Shown piece after piece: positions 45,801 through 53,625 of a stretch of 64,000 bases of DNA. Position 1 is the stretch's first letter. The number at the start of each line of letters is the position of its first letter. The translations under genes were made by a program, and so were the position numbers. The DNA is from Maribacter sp. 1_MG-2023 (lineage in GTDB: Bacteria; Bacteroidota; Bacteroidia; Flavobacteriales; Flavobacteriaceae): assembly GCF_030547005.1 (NCBI RefSeq), contig NZ_JAUOPN010000004.1, positions 62,001-126,000 on the forward strand, written 5' to 3'. The notes below the pieces were generated by a model that ran no database searches, had not been told where the DNA came from, and saw only the letters and a list, made by a program, of their open reading frames with translations.

Positions 45801-46987
45801 GCCGGATTATAATCGTTTGCATTGTTTCTAGGTCTTAAATCTGCAGGATCATTAAAAAATCCGCTTCCGCTACCGTTGTTTAGACCTACCCTAGTTTTGT
45901 CTCTATCTGATTCACCTAAATCTTGAATAGCTACAACGTTTCGTACATTTATAGTCTGTTGTGTTCTATTCGTAATCCAGACCTCAATACGGGTTATTTG
46001 TACTTGACTTTGTATGTAAGGATAGGAAGAAAGTGCATTATCATAATTATCTCTAAAATATTGTGATAAGAAAAAGTGTCTATTTTCATCGTAATCTAAG
46101 GCTGTTAATGAAAACTCGTTTACTGTTCCACCACCTTGCGCAACAACAGTATTGTTTTGTGAGCGTTGTTCAGAAAAAACAGCGGTAACTGATGTTTTAC
46201 CAAATTGAAGTTTTGTCTTTACACCAAACAAACTTTGTGCCCCTTGAATCAATGAACTATTAAGAGGCATATTAACATTACCAACCTCGATAGACTGAAT
46301 GATATCATCTTCTGTTGGCGTATAATCTAACTTTACAATATTCTGAAAATCAAAAGTAGCTTCGGTATCATAATTAGCGGTCACTTGCAAACGCTCACCT
46401 ATATTACCTAACATACTAAGACTAATACGTTGATCAAAATCAAATGAAAGATTCGTTCTGTTTCTTGGTGATAAAGAAGGATTATCATTTTTCTGCCAGA
46501 TAACACCTAAATCCATCGCAACGGATCCTTGTGGAATAATCTCGATAGTATTACCACCAAAAATGGTTGAAAAGAAATCGTTATTTACATAAAAGTTGGG
46601 AAGTAAGTTTTTACGAGCTTCGTCACTACCCTCTTTTTTACCAGAATAAGCATCAGATTTTTCTTTGAAATATGATTTTATCCCTTCCTCCCTTATCAAC
46701 TTAAAATATTGATCTGGTGTAAGAATTATAGGATTACCTATATTAAAATCGCCCACACTTTCATTATAAATATATCGATCAAGTTCTGGGTCATAAATAT
46801 ACCTAGACACAATACTTTCTGGATTCTCAATTAGAATTCTACCCAGATCATATCCCGTTTTCACCGAATCAACTTCCTGTTCTTCTGTTTCCTGCCCCAC
46901 AACAGTTGTTATGGAACCCAAAAACATAAAGAATACAAAGATGTGCTTAAAAGAAATTTTAAGAAATTTAGTTACCCCGTTTTTCAA
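39812..46987 (-). CDS. sprA: SprA, type IX secretion outer-membrane translocon
   Basis: A 2391-residue outer-membrane protein. SprA (Sov in Porphyromonas) forms the very large beta-barrel pore through which type IX cargo crosses the outer membrane, and it is needed for gliding in Flavobacterium. A signal peptide (about 1-31, ending VVGQ) is followed by long stretches of alternating beta-strands, repeated SprA-type segments such as PQGSVAMDLGVIWQKNDNP, and a C-terminal strand INTGFTIRYNFGN. The only start that keeps the signal peptide is TTG 46987, five bases after the ruvA stop; the first in-frame ATG would cut it away. Its probable cargo in this window is the giant Calx-beta protein. Co-transcribed with ruvA. 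Confidence 0.96.
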   Translation of the reverse strand: MKNGVTKFLKISFKHIFVFFMFLGSITTVVGQETEEQEVDSVKTGYDLGRILIENPESIVSRYIYDPELDRYIYNESVGDFNIGNPIILTPDQYFKLIREEGIKSYFKEKSDAYSGKKEGSDEARKNLLPNFYVNNDFFSTIFGGNTIEIIPQGSVAMDLGVIWQKNDNPSLSPRNRTNLSFDFDQRISLSMLGNIGERLQVTANYDTEATFDFQNIVKLDYTPTEDDIIQSIEVGNVNMPLNSSLIQGAQSLFGVKTKLQFGKTSVTAVFSEQRSQNNTVVAQGGGTVNEFSLTALDYDENRHFFLSQYFRDNYDNALSSYPYIQSQVQITRIEVWITNRTQQTINVRNVVAIQDLGESDRDKTRVGLNNGSGSGFFNDPADLRPRNNANDYNPALILTGGGALNDNIREIATVEGGFNDSSFANGYSPNQGFDYAYLENARKLEEGRDFEYDTQLGYISLNQRLSNDEVLGVAFQYTFQGQVYQVGEFANGGIEATTTTPEVSTVIKNNTLILKLLKSNITNITDPIWDLMMKNIYATGAYSLSQEDFKMNILYSDPTSRNYITPVEEGPGSGWPEGLEERILLNVFNLDRLNVYNDIQPGGDGFFDFISGQTIDVRNGRIIFTTVEPFGEFLYEQLENGNSGQYDVPSGYNANQEQYVFRDMYSLTKTAALQDPEKNKFLLKGSYKSEGSNGISIGAFNVPQGSVTVTANGRTLQEGIDYTVNYQSGTVQILDPSLEASNVPINISVENNAVFGQQTRRFTGINVEHQINEKFVLGSTFLNLNERPLTQKSNYGVEPVNNSIFGLNGNFSTEVPWLTRMVNKLPNIDTDVPSNVSIRAEMAVLQPNSPKNADFNGETTTYLDDFEGAQALIDIRASLGWSISSMPLEFGNNGQLYGSSPEDSENLLNGYGRAKLSWHTIDPIFYTTQRPAAISDDDISTNSSRRIYIDEVFPQTDVAQGQTQVQTTLDMVYYPALKGPYNNNPDFETQAQTEKWGGMMRSLSSTDFEQSNVEFVQFWVMDPYVDGIANGAGELVLNLGNISEDILRDGKKQYENGLPGVNSNDFVAPTSWGEVPATQSLVYAFDADENNRGLQDIGFDGLDDIREADVYTNNGGEDPALDNYGYYLNREGSILERYLDFNNPQGNSPVSVTNTDRGSTTLPDVEDIDRDLTMNTVNSYYEYRIAIKPNTTISDKYVTDIREGVASGNRVPNGDDVNYRWIQYKIPLSDFTDAVGGITDFRSISFMRMYMTGFNSPTILRFATLDLVRGDWRTYSKSLQDSDIDDDSTDDGTTFDVKTVNIEENSTRTPIPYVMPPGVARELLNNNNTIIRQNEQSLSLLVEDLEPRDSRGVFKNINVDIRQYEKLKMFIHAEKISDNDYADTSTPLVGFLRMGTDFTQNYYQLELPLEFTPFTAVTDTEIWPEANEMNISLSDLNKVKSLWISDGDLSEVRFFEIENGEVIPVDEFDVRTPGRIRIGIKGNPSLGSVRTVMIGIKNQDILPARGEVWFNELRLAGLDNNGGWAAIAAIDGNIADFANFSATGSKSTSGFGSIDQMPNERAREDAVSYDVVTNVNVGQLLPKQWGIQLPFNYGISEQMITPEFDPVYDDLKLDDRIAAETTQEGKDEVLEQAEDYTKRTSINLIGVRKERGEEADANFYDIENFTFNYSYNETDHRDFEIAELREQNVNTGLVYNHSFDPVEVAPFAKNDSLFTGKYWKWLKDLNLNLLPSNIGVTSNINRRFNAQRFRDVYTEDIDRIELPELQQRNYLFNWQYAVNYNLTKSLRLNLTGSNNNIVRNYLNEDEPIESADRINNELGLWDGFFNLGEPNRHSQQMQLNYDVPFSKIPALDFISAQYSYTSNFDWQRGGDALFEVAREYINTVQNANTHTITSSLTMQKFYDMLGLKRRESPKASNSSPIRRDKAGALLEDQEKIERKTSNVFNTVVDIVTMVKRLNLNYSENNGTVLPGYTQSVGFVGTTKPTIGFLFGSQSDVRFEAARNGWLTNFEQFNEQFIQRTNKQLNITATAQPTKDITIDLVADRQYSNSYQENFNVTDQEYNIQLGNNYGSFSISSMMVSTAFGKSDEFDSSTFQQFKDNRITVANRIALENNIPIDPEGGFPDGYGKTQQDVLLPAFFAAYTGQNAERVNLDTFRDIPIPNWSIKYTGLMKSKWFKKKFKRFSLSHGYRSAYSINSYQTNLEKVQLIKDGDEPINLENGNILPDLILNNVVLTDQFNPLIRVDFEMKNSVSVLAEIRTDRALSLSFDNDLMTEINGKEYTVGLGYRFKDVKFVTNIGGNKTRLKGDLNLKADVTLRDNLTIIRNLDINNNQITSGQNLMSLKFTADYALSKNLNALFFYDHSFSKFAVSTAFPQTTINTGFTIRYNFGN

Positions 46988-46992
46988 ACTTA

Positions 46993-47574
46993 TTACAAAT
47001 TTTTGAGCGCGAGTTTAATTATATTCTCGACACTTAGAGAAGCATCTTGACTAAGCACTTTATCGACAACCCTCTCTGATTGTTTACGTGCGAAGCCCAG
47101 AACTTCTAAAGCAGATAACGCTTCATCTTTATTTGTATTGTTTATACTTAGTGAAAGTTCGTCTATATCGTAAACTTTTAAGACCTTATCTCTAAGATCT
47201 AAAATTACACGTTGTGCGGTTTTAGCTCCTATACCTTTTACGGCTTGTATTGATGCAACATCACCGTTAGCAATAGCATCTCTTACTTGAGAAGGAGACA
47301 TAGATGAAAGCATGGTTCTGGCTATACTTGATCCAATACCAGAAACAGAGAGCAATAACCGGAATATTTCACGTTCAGATTTTTCAACAAACCCGAACAA
47401 AGTGTGAGAATCTTCCTTCACCTGAAGGTGCGTAAAAACTGAGATATTTTCTTGCTCTGGCAGCTTTGAAAAAGTGTTTAAAGAAATATTTACAAAATAG
47501 CCCACACCACTACATTCGATAATAACATGAGTTGGGTTCTTCTCTACTAGTTTTCCTCTTAAGTGATGTATCAT
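46993..47574 (-). CDS. ruvA: Holliday junction branch migration protein RuvA
   Basis: RuvA binds four-way junctions and loads the RuvB motor. The 193-residue protein has the N-terminal OB-fold (IHHLRGKLVEKNPTHVIIE), two helix-hairpin-helix motifs (LLSVSGIGSSIARTML and IQAVKGIGAKTAQRVI) and the flexible C-terminal RuvB-contacting domain (ALSALEVLGFARKQSERVV). ruvB is in the same window but 5 kb away. The gene lies between a terminator after malic enzyme and sprA, with only five bases to sprA. Confidence 0.97.
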   Translation of the reverse strand: MIHHLRGKLVEKNPTHVIIECSGVGYFVNISLNTFSKLPEQENISVFTHLQVKEDSHTLFGFVEKSEREIFRLLLSVSGIGSSIARTMLSSMSPSQVRDAIANGDVASIQAVKGIGAKTAQRVILDLRDKVLKVYDIDELSLSINNTNKDEALSALEVLGFARKQSERVVDKVLSQDASLSVENIIKLALKNL

Positions 47575-47588
47575 GGTTTTTTAAAAAA

Positions 47589-47626
47589 TTAAAAAGGGAA
47601 AGAAGTATGTCTACCTATTTCCCTGT
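47589..47626 (-). terminator. Terminator or attenuator between maeB and ruvA
   Basis: The stem AGGGAAA (47595-47601) / TTTCCCT (47618-47624) is followed by a T-rich tail on the minus strand. It is weaker than others here because of the 16-base loop. Confidence 0.65.
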
Positions 47627-47649
47627 TTGAGTTATTATTTAATTAAATA

Positions 47650-49944
47650 TTATTTTGAACCTTTAGCTTTCTTGCGCTTTTCACGCTCTTGAGCATCAAT
47701 TACAGCTACTGCTGCCATATTTACTATTTCGTCTACACTGGCACCCAATTGCATAATATGAACCGCTTTTCTTAAACCGACCATTATCGGACCGATAGAT
47801 TCTGCACTGTTCAACTCCTTTAAAAGCTTATACGTAATATTCGCCGATTCTAAATTCGGAAATATTAAAGTGTTTACTTTTCTACCAGCTAGCTTAGAAA
47901 ATGGGAACTTACTCTCATGAAGTTCTCTGTTCAAAGCAAAATCCATTTGTATTTCACCATCAACCACCAAATCAGGTGTAGTTTCATGAAGAATACGAAC
48001 TGCTTCTCTAACTTTTCTAGCATTAGGATGCGTTGAAGATCCAAAGTTAGCATAGCTTAACATTGCTAATACAGGATCAAAACCGAAATTAGCAGCGACG
48101 TTAGCAGTCATTTGCGCAATATCTGCAAGCTCCTCAGCATTAGGCTCTATATTAATAGAAGTATCCGCTAAAAACAATGGACCTCTATCGGTGATCATAA
48201 TATTCACCGTTGCTACTTTTTTAACTCCACTTGCTCTACCAATAACTTCTAAAATTGGTTTTACTACCGTAGGGTAAGCTCTTGAGTAACCAGAAATCAT
48301 TCCGTCTGCATCGCCTTCAAGAACCATCATCGCTCCAAAATAATTACGCTGGCGCATTTTTATTTTAGCACTGTAAAAAGTTACTCCGCTTCGTTTACGA
48401 CTTTCCCAATATTTAGTAGCATAACGAATGTGACGTTCATCGAACTCCTTTGAGATAGGATCGATAATTACTAAGTCGGCATCGAACTCTAATTCTTTCT
48501 TCAATTCAAGAATAATATCTTTTCTACCCAAAAGAATAGGAATAGCAATACCCTCTTCATGAACTATTTGTGCTGCTTTTAAAACATCTAAATGATCAGC
48601 TTCAGCAAATACTATTCTCTTAGCATTACTACGTGCTCTACCATGTAATAATCGAACAACTTTATTATCGTTACCCGAACGAAGCATAAGTTCTTCTCTA
48701 TATTTATCCCAATCATCGATTGGAGCTTTGGCAACACCACTCTCCATAGCCGCTTTAGCTACTGCAGGTGGTATTTCATATATTAATCGCTGATCAAAAG
48801 GCTTAGGAATAATATATTCCTTACCAAATGTTAATCTTGTTTCGCCATAAGCTATATTCACTTGCTCAGGTACAGGTTGCCTTGTTAAATCTGCCAAAGC
48901 TTTTACTGCTGCCATTTTCATAGCCTCGTTTATTGCTGTAGCCCTAACATCTAAAGCACCTCTAAATATAAATGGAAAACCAAGTACGTTGTTTACTTGA
49001 TTAGGATGATCAGATCTTCCCGTTGCCATTATAATATCTTTTCTGGTAGCAACTGCTAAATCGTAAGCTATCTCTGGATCCGGATTAGCCATTGCAAATA
49101 CAATAGGGTTCTTAGCCATAGACAGTAACATATTTGGAGTTACTACATTAGCTATTGAAAGACCAACGAATACATCGGCATCAACCATCGCTTCATCAAG
49201 CGTGTTAATTTTTCTATCGGTAGCAAATTCCTTTTTAGCTGGCGATAAGTTATCTGCATCTTTTCTAATGACACCCTTACTGTCAAGCATTACTATATTC
49301 TCTGCCTTGGCACCAAATGCTTTATACAATTTAGTACATGAAACAGCCGCAGCACCCGCACCACTGATAACGATGCGCACTTCATCCATTTTCTTATCAG
49401 AAATTTCTAAAGCATTTAATAAAGCCGCTGCAGAAATTATAGCAGTACCATGTTGATCATCATGCATTACAGGAATATCTAACTCCTCTTTTAATCTGCG
49501 TTCAATTTCAAAAGCTTCAGGGGCCTTTATATCTTCAAGATTAATTCCACCAAAAGTTGGAGCAATCATCTTTACAGTTTCAATAAACTTATCTACATCT
49601 TCAGTATCCACTTCAATATCAATACCATCGATATCAGCGAAAATCTTAAAAAGAAGACCTTTACCTTCCATTACAGGTTTTGATGCCTCAGGACCTATGT
49701 TTCCTAATCCTAAAACAGCTGTACCATTAGAAATAATGGCAACTAAATTACCTTTAGATGTGTATTTATATGCGTTTTCCTTATCCTTTGCTATTTCTAA
49801 GCATGGCTCTGCCACACCCGGCGAGTATGCCAAAGCAAGATCACGTTGTGTACTATATGGTTTTGTGGGTACTATTTTTATCTTACCAGGCTGTGGTTTT
49901 GCATGATAAATAAGTGCTTCTCTTCTTAGCTTTTCATTACTCAT
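47650..49944 (-). CDS. maeB: NADP-dependent malic enzyme with phosphotransacetylase-like domain
   Basis: MaeB decarboxylates malate to pyruvate with NADP+. The 764-residue protein has the malic enzyme part (about 1-425: YSPGVAEPCLEIAKD, VMHDDQHGTAIISAAALLNA, VISGAGAAAVSCTKLY). The C-terminal half is phosphotransacetylase-like (about 430-760: GMISGYSRAYPTVVKPILEV). In characterised MaeB proteins this half binds acetyl-CoA as a regulator rather than catalysing. Length is normal for the fusion. A perfect -7 box (TAAATTTG, 49964-49971) lies 20 bases upstream. Confidence 0.96.
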   Translation of the reverse strand: MSNEKLRREALIYHAKPQPGKIKIVPTKPYSTQRDLALAYSPGVAEPCLEIAKDKENAYKYTSKGNLVAIISNGTAVLGLGNIGPEASKPVMEGKGLLFKIFADIDGIDIEVDTEDVDKFIETVKMIAPTFGGINLEDIKAPEAFEIERRLKEELDIPVMHDDQHGTAIISAAALLNALEISDKKMDEVRIVISGAGAAAVSCTKLYKAFGAKAENIVMLDSKGVIRKDADNLSPAKKEFATDRKINTLDEAMVDADVFVGLSIANVVTPNMLLSMAKNPIVFAMANPDPEIAYDLAVATRKDIIMATGRSDHPNQVNNVLGFPFIFRGALDVRATAINEAMKMAAVKALADLTRQPVPEQVNIAYGETRLTFGKEYIIPKPFDQRLIYEIPPAVAKAAMESGVAKAPIDDWDKYREELMLRSGNDNKVVRLLHGRARSNAKRIVFAEADHLDVLKAAQIVHEEGIAIPILLGRKDIILELKKELEFDADLVIIDPISKEFDERHIRYATKYWESRKRSGVTFYSAKIKMRQRNYFGAMMVLEGDADGMISGYSRAYPTVVKPILEVIGRASGVKKVATVNIMITDRGPLFLADTSINIEPNAEELADIAQMTANVAANFGFDPVLAMLSYANFGSSTHPNARKVREAVRILHETTPDLVVDGEIQMDFALNRELHESKFPFSKLAGRKVNTLIFPNLESANITYKLLKELNSAESIGPIMVGLRKAVHIMQLGASVDEIVNMAAVAVIDAQEREKRKKAKGSK

Positions 49945-49963
49945 ACTCTTCTATTTAAAAAAA

Positions 49964-49971
49964 CAAATTTA
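49964..49971 (-). promoter_or_regulatory. -7 box of maeB
   Basis: TAAATTTG on the minus strand, a perfect TAnnTTTG; the predicted leader is about 16 bases. No clear -33 box. Confidence 0.45.
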
Positions 49972-50061
49972 AAGGTATTCTGTAAGAAAGTGTTAAGCGG
50001 ATCCGTAATTATATAAACAAAATAAATTCTTCTATTTTATTGGCATAAAGTAGCATAGCAA

Positions 50062-51381
50062 TTATAATTCAGATGCCCTTTCTTTATTTGGGACATTAAG
50101 TCGTAATGCCAGAAAACCAGAGATTGCAAAAAATGCTCCAGCAAACAACATGGCATTAATAGCATTGTTATCAAGCAGATATTTATAAATAGGACCAAAA
50201 GTTAATGTCTCAACACCCATAGGGATTACTATCATCATATTTAAGATACCCATATAAACCCCACGTCTTTCTTGCGGAACTACTTTAGAAACCATAGTAT
50301 AAGGAATACCCATCATTGCCGCCCAACCAATACCAAAAAGTACCATTGGCACTAAAACCATAATTGGATCTGTGATATACGGAATCGAAAATAATGAAAT
50401 AGCAGTACCGAACAAACTTAATGCATATATTTTTTTACCACCGAATTTCAATGTCAAAGGCACCAAAGCCAAAGCAACCACCATGGTAACTATATTATAA
50501 GTTAAACTCATTTGTGCAGATTGAGAAGCTGCCTCACCTGTTGAGTAGCCCATTGTCAATTTAAACAGCGGTGTAGTATACTGCCAGTAAATAAATAGTG
50601 CATACCACTGAAATAAATATACTGCCCCTACTCTCCACATAAATTTGGGCATTTTTTGTATAGATTCTCGAATTTCTTTAAAGGGTAAAGCAATGCGCTC
50701 AGTTAACGGTTTAGCTTTTGCATTGTTAATCGCGGTCAACTCTTCTGATGAAGGGGGAATTTCTGGAGTCTTTAAAACTGAATAAAGGATAGTGGTAATG
50801 GAAAGAATTGCACCAATATAAAATGAGTAGTACAACCAAGTAGGTATCGTTCCAGCAACTTCAACAGATTCTCCTCCAAATAAATATTGGAATAATACTA
50901 TAGATCCATTAGCTAAAAGTATACCTGCACCTACAAACAAACTTTGCATTTGATAACCTAAACTCAATTGTTTCTCAGGGAGTTTATCACCAACAAAAGC
51001 TCTATAAGGCTCCATCGCCATATTATTACCTACATCAAGAATCCAAAGTAAACCAACAGCAAACCACAAAACGGGACTCGTTGGGAAAGCGAATAAACAT
51101 AAACTACCTAAAATAGCACCAATTAAGAAAAAAGGCTTTCTTCTACCCCAACGTTCTGACCACGTTTTATCTGAAATAGCTCCAATTATAGGCTGTACGA
51201 TTAAACCTGTTACTGGACCAGCGATATTTAAAATAGGAAGCATATCTTCTGGGGCACCTAGATATAAAAAAATAGGATTTATGGCTGTTTGCTGTAACCC
51301 GAAGCTATACTGGATTCCTAAAAAACCAACATTCATATTAAATATCTGCCAGAAACTAAGACTAGGTTTATTGAACTTCAT
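50062..51381 (-). CDS. MFS transporter, SLC45/GPH-like (probable sugar:cation symporter)
   Basis: A 439-residue, 12-helix transporter. The loop after helix 2 has the MFS motif ISDKTWSERWGRRKPFF, and the opening FWQIFNMNVGFLGIQYSFGLQ plus LDVGNNMAMEPYRAFVGD are typical of the SLC45/sucrose-maltose transporter branch. In many flavobacteria close relatives sit in maltose-utilisation clusters, but no glycoside hydrolase or SusCD gene is adjacent here, so the sugar cannot be named. It stands alone with a 168-base AT-rich gap (51382-51549) upstream where I see no recognisable promoter. Confidence 0.88.
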   Translation of the reverse strand: MKFNKPSLSFWQIFNMNVGFLGIQYSFGLQQTAINPIFLYLGAPEDMLPILNIAGPVTGLIVQPIIGAISDKTWSERWGRRKPFFLIGAILGSLCLFAFPTSPVLWFAVGLLWILDVGNNMAMEPYRAFVGDKLPEKQLSLGYQMQSLFVGAGILLANGSIVLFQYLFGGESVEVAGTIPTWLYYSFYIGAILSITTILYSVLKTPEIPPSSEELTAINNAKAKPLTERIALPFKEIRESIQKMPKFMWRVGAVYLFQWYALFIYWQYTTPLFKLTMGYSTGEAASQSAQMSLTYNIVTMVVALALVPLTLKFGGKKIYALSLFGTAISLFSIPYITDPIMVLVPMVLFGIGWAAMMGIPYTMVSKVVPQERRGVYMGILNMMIVIPMGVETLTFGPIYKYLLDNNAINAMLFAGAFFAISGFLALRLNVPNKERASEL

Positions 51382-51549
51382 GTACGATGTCTATTATTTA
51401 ATTGATGATACATTTTAGTACATTCTCACAAAAGCTATAGTATTATTTCGGAAAACGTAATTTTGAACGACTACCAATATAATATAATTAAGACTGTTCT
51501 AGTGCATTACTATTCAGAAAAACGAACGAAAACGATTGAGAAATTTTAA

Positions 51550-52476
51550 TTATTTCAAAAACTCAATATTTCTTGTAAGTCCGTCGAACTTCGTTCGCTT
51601 CACAGCAGATTTTTTGAACACTTTTTGAAAGACATCGACCGTAATTTCTTCCCAGTCTTTTTTAGTCATACTAAGTAAGTCTGGATTAGGGTTGAATAAT
51701 GGTTCGTTATGAGGTTTCGAAAACCGATTCCAAGGGCAAACATCTTGGCAAACATCACAACCGAACATCCAATCATCAAAAGAGCCTTTCATCTCGTTTG
51801 GAAGTTCATTTTTCAACTCAATCGTAAAATAAGAAATACACTTACTACCGTCAACCACGTATGGATCAACAATTGCCTGTGTTGGGCAGGCATCTATACA
51901 AGCGGTACAGGTACCACAATGATCGGTTACCGCATGGTCATATTCTAAATCTAAATCAACTATTAACTCTGCTATAAAATAAAATGAACCTACTTGCTGG
52001 GTTAGTAGATTACTGTTTTTACCAATCCACCCCAGTCCACTTTTTGCTGCCCATGCCTTATCTAATACCGGAGCAGAATCTACAAAAGCACGACCATTGA
52101 CCTCTCCTATTTCCTCGGTAATAAATTCTTGCAACCGTCTTAGTTTTGTTTTGATTATATGGTGATAATCTTGACCATATGCATACTTAGAAATCTTGTA
52201 AGAATCATCGGTTTGCGTTTCCTCCGGGTAGTAATTTAATAGTAGAGAAATAACCGATTTGGAGCCTTCGACCAATAATCGAGGGTCTAATCTTTTATCG
52301 AAATGATTTGCCATATAGCTCATTTCGCCATTCATATTTTTATTGAGCCACTTTTCTAACCGAGGTGCTTCTTCTTCTAAAAAATCTGACTTGGATATAC
52401 CGCATGATAAAAAACCGAGGCGTTTGGCTTCGGTTTTTATACTATTTGTCCATTTATGTTTTATGTCGATACTCAA
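51550..52476 (-). CDS. queG: Epoxyqueuosine reductase
   Basis: QueG reduces epoxyqueuosine to queuosine in the wobble position of GUN tRNAs, using cobalamin and two 4Fe-4S clusters. The 308-residue protein has the catalytic Asp133 region ([13 protein letters not shown]) and WIGKNSNLL. Its cluster cysteines are Cys187, 190, 193 and 197 ([11 protein letters not shown]) and Cys240, 243 and 247 ([11 protein letters not shown]), plus Cys213. It lacks the C-terminal HEAT-like part of the 379-residue E. coli enzyme, as usual in this phylum. The start is TTG 52476, overlapping the ruvB TGA; the next in-frame ATG is 47 codons later, inside the conserved domain. Confidence 0.95.
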   Translation of the reverse strand: MSIDIKHKWTNSIKTEAKRLGFLSCGISKSDFLEEEAPRLEKWLNKNMNGEMSYMANHFDKRLDPRLLVEGSKSVISLLLNYYPEETQTDDSYKISKYAYGQDYHHIIKTKLRRLQEFITEEIGEVNGRAFVDSAPVLDKAWAAKSGLGWIGKNSNLLTQQVGSFYFIAELIVDLDLEYDHAVTDHCGTCTACIDACPTQAIVDPYVVDGSKCISYFTIELKNELPNEMKGSFDDWMFGCDVCQDVCPWNRFSKPHNEPLFNPNPDLLSMTKKDWEEITVDVFQKVFKKSAVKRTKFDGLTRNIEFLK

Positions 52477-53495
52477 AATAAGCCAGGTTGAATTCCTCCT
52501 TTTATCCTTCCTAAGTGTTTGTAGGCCAATTCGGTTACTTCACGACCACGAGGAGTTCTCATAATAAACCCTTGCTGAATTAAAAAAGGTTCGTAAACTT
52601 CTTCAATAGTTTCTGCACTTTCAGATACTGCCGTTGCCAAAGTGGTTATACCCACAGGCCCGCCTTTAAACTTATCGATTATAGTGGTCAGAATTTTGTT
52701 ATCCATTTCATCTAAACCATGTGCATCTACATTTAATGCCTTTAGGCTAAATTTTGATATTTCCATATCAATAGAGCCATTTCCTTTTATCTCGGCAAAA
52801 TCACGCACTCTTCTAAGTAACGCATTACAAATTCTAGGTGTCCCTCTACTTCTACCGGCAATTTCTATGGCTGCATCTTGTGAAATAGGTACACGTAAAA
52901 TTTCTGCACTACGTTCAACAATTGTAGAAAGTAATTCAGTAGAATAATATTGAAGCCTACTCTGAATACCAAAACGAGCACGCATTGGTGCTGTCAATAA
53001 TCCTGAACGGGTGGTTGCACCAATTAAAGTAAACGGATTCAAATTTATTTGAACAGACCGCGCATTCGGCCCAGATTCTAGCATGATATCAATCTTATAA
53101 TCTTCCATTGCAGAATATAAATACTCTTCTACAATAGGGCTTAATCTGTGAATTTCATCAATAAACAAAACATCTCGCTCATCTAAGTTGGTAAGCAGTC
53201 CAGCTAAATCGCCTGGCTTATCCATAACCGGACCTGATGTAATCTTAATCCCTACCCCCAACTCATTGGCAAGAATATTCGCCAAGGTAGTTTTACCCAA
53301 ACCTGGAGGACCATGAAACAAGGTATGATCCAATGCCTCACCTCTTCTATTTGCTGCTTCAACAAATACCTTAAGATTCTCAAGTACTTGTTCTTGACCT
53401 GTAAAATCGTCAAAATTTATGGGTCTTAATGCTCTTTCAATGTCTAGCTCCTCATTAGAGAAACCATCAGCAGATGGGTCTAAATACTCGTTCAT
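52473..53495 (-). CDS. ruvB: Holliday junction branch migration ATPase RuvB
   Basis: RuvB is the hexameric AAA+ motor that drives branch migration with RuvA. The 340-residue protein shows Walker A GPPGLGKT (residues 62-69), Walker B FIDEIHR (Asp113, Glu114), sensor 1 [19 protein letters not shown] with the arginine finger region, and the C-terminal winged helix ([18 protein letters not shown]). Its stop overlaps the TTG start of queG. A perfect -7 box lies only eight bases upstream of the ATG, giving a leader of about four bases. Confidence 0.98.
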   Translation of the reverse strand: MNEYLDPSADGFSNEELDIERALRPINFDDFTGQEQVLENLKVFVEAANRRGEALDHTLFHGPPGLGKTTLANILANELGVGIKITSGPVMDKPGDLAGLLTNLDERDVLFIDEIHRLSPIVEEYLYSAMEDYKIDIMLESGPNARSVQINLNPFTLIGATTRSGLLTAPMRARFGIQSRLQYYSTELLSTIVERSAEILRVPISQDAAIEIAGRSRGTPRICNALLRRVRDFAEIKGNGSIDMEISKFSLKALNVDAHGLDEMDNKILTTIIDKFKGGPVGITTLATAVSESAETIEEVYEPFLIQQGFIMRTPRGREVTELAYKHLGRIKGGIQPGLF

Positions 53496-53502
53496 ACACT
53501 AA

Positions 53503-53510
53503 CAAAGATA
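53503..53510 (-). promoter_or_regulatory. -7 box of ruvB-queG
   Basis: TATCTTTG on the minus strand, a perfect TAnnTTTG, eight bases from the ruvB ATG. No clear -33 box. Confidence 0.45.
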
Positions 53511-53625
53511 GACAAACACAAGATAACATTAAACCTATACCAGTAGCTAATTGAATTTATCCGAATCACTAAATGAAGCGTTAAATACATATAAGAAATC
53601 TAACTAAATATTGTAATTTCATGGC

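Noticed and set aside
47650-49944. Malic enzyme joined to a phosphotransacetylase-like domain as a novel fusion
   Set aside because: This is the standard MaeB architecture.
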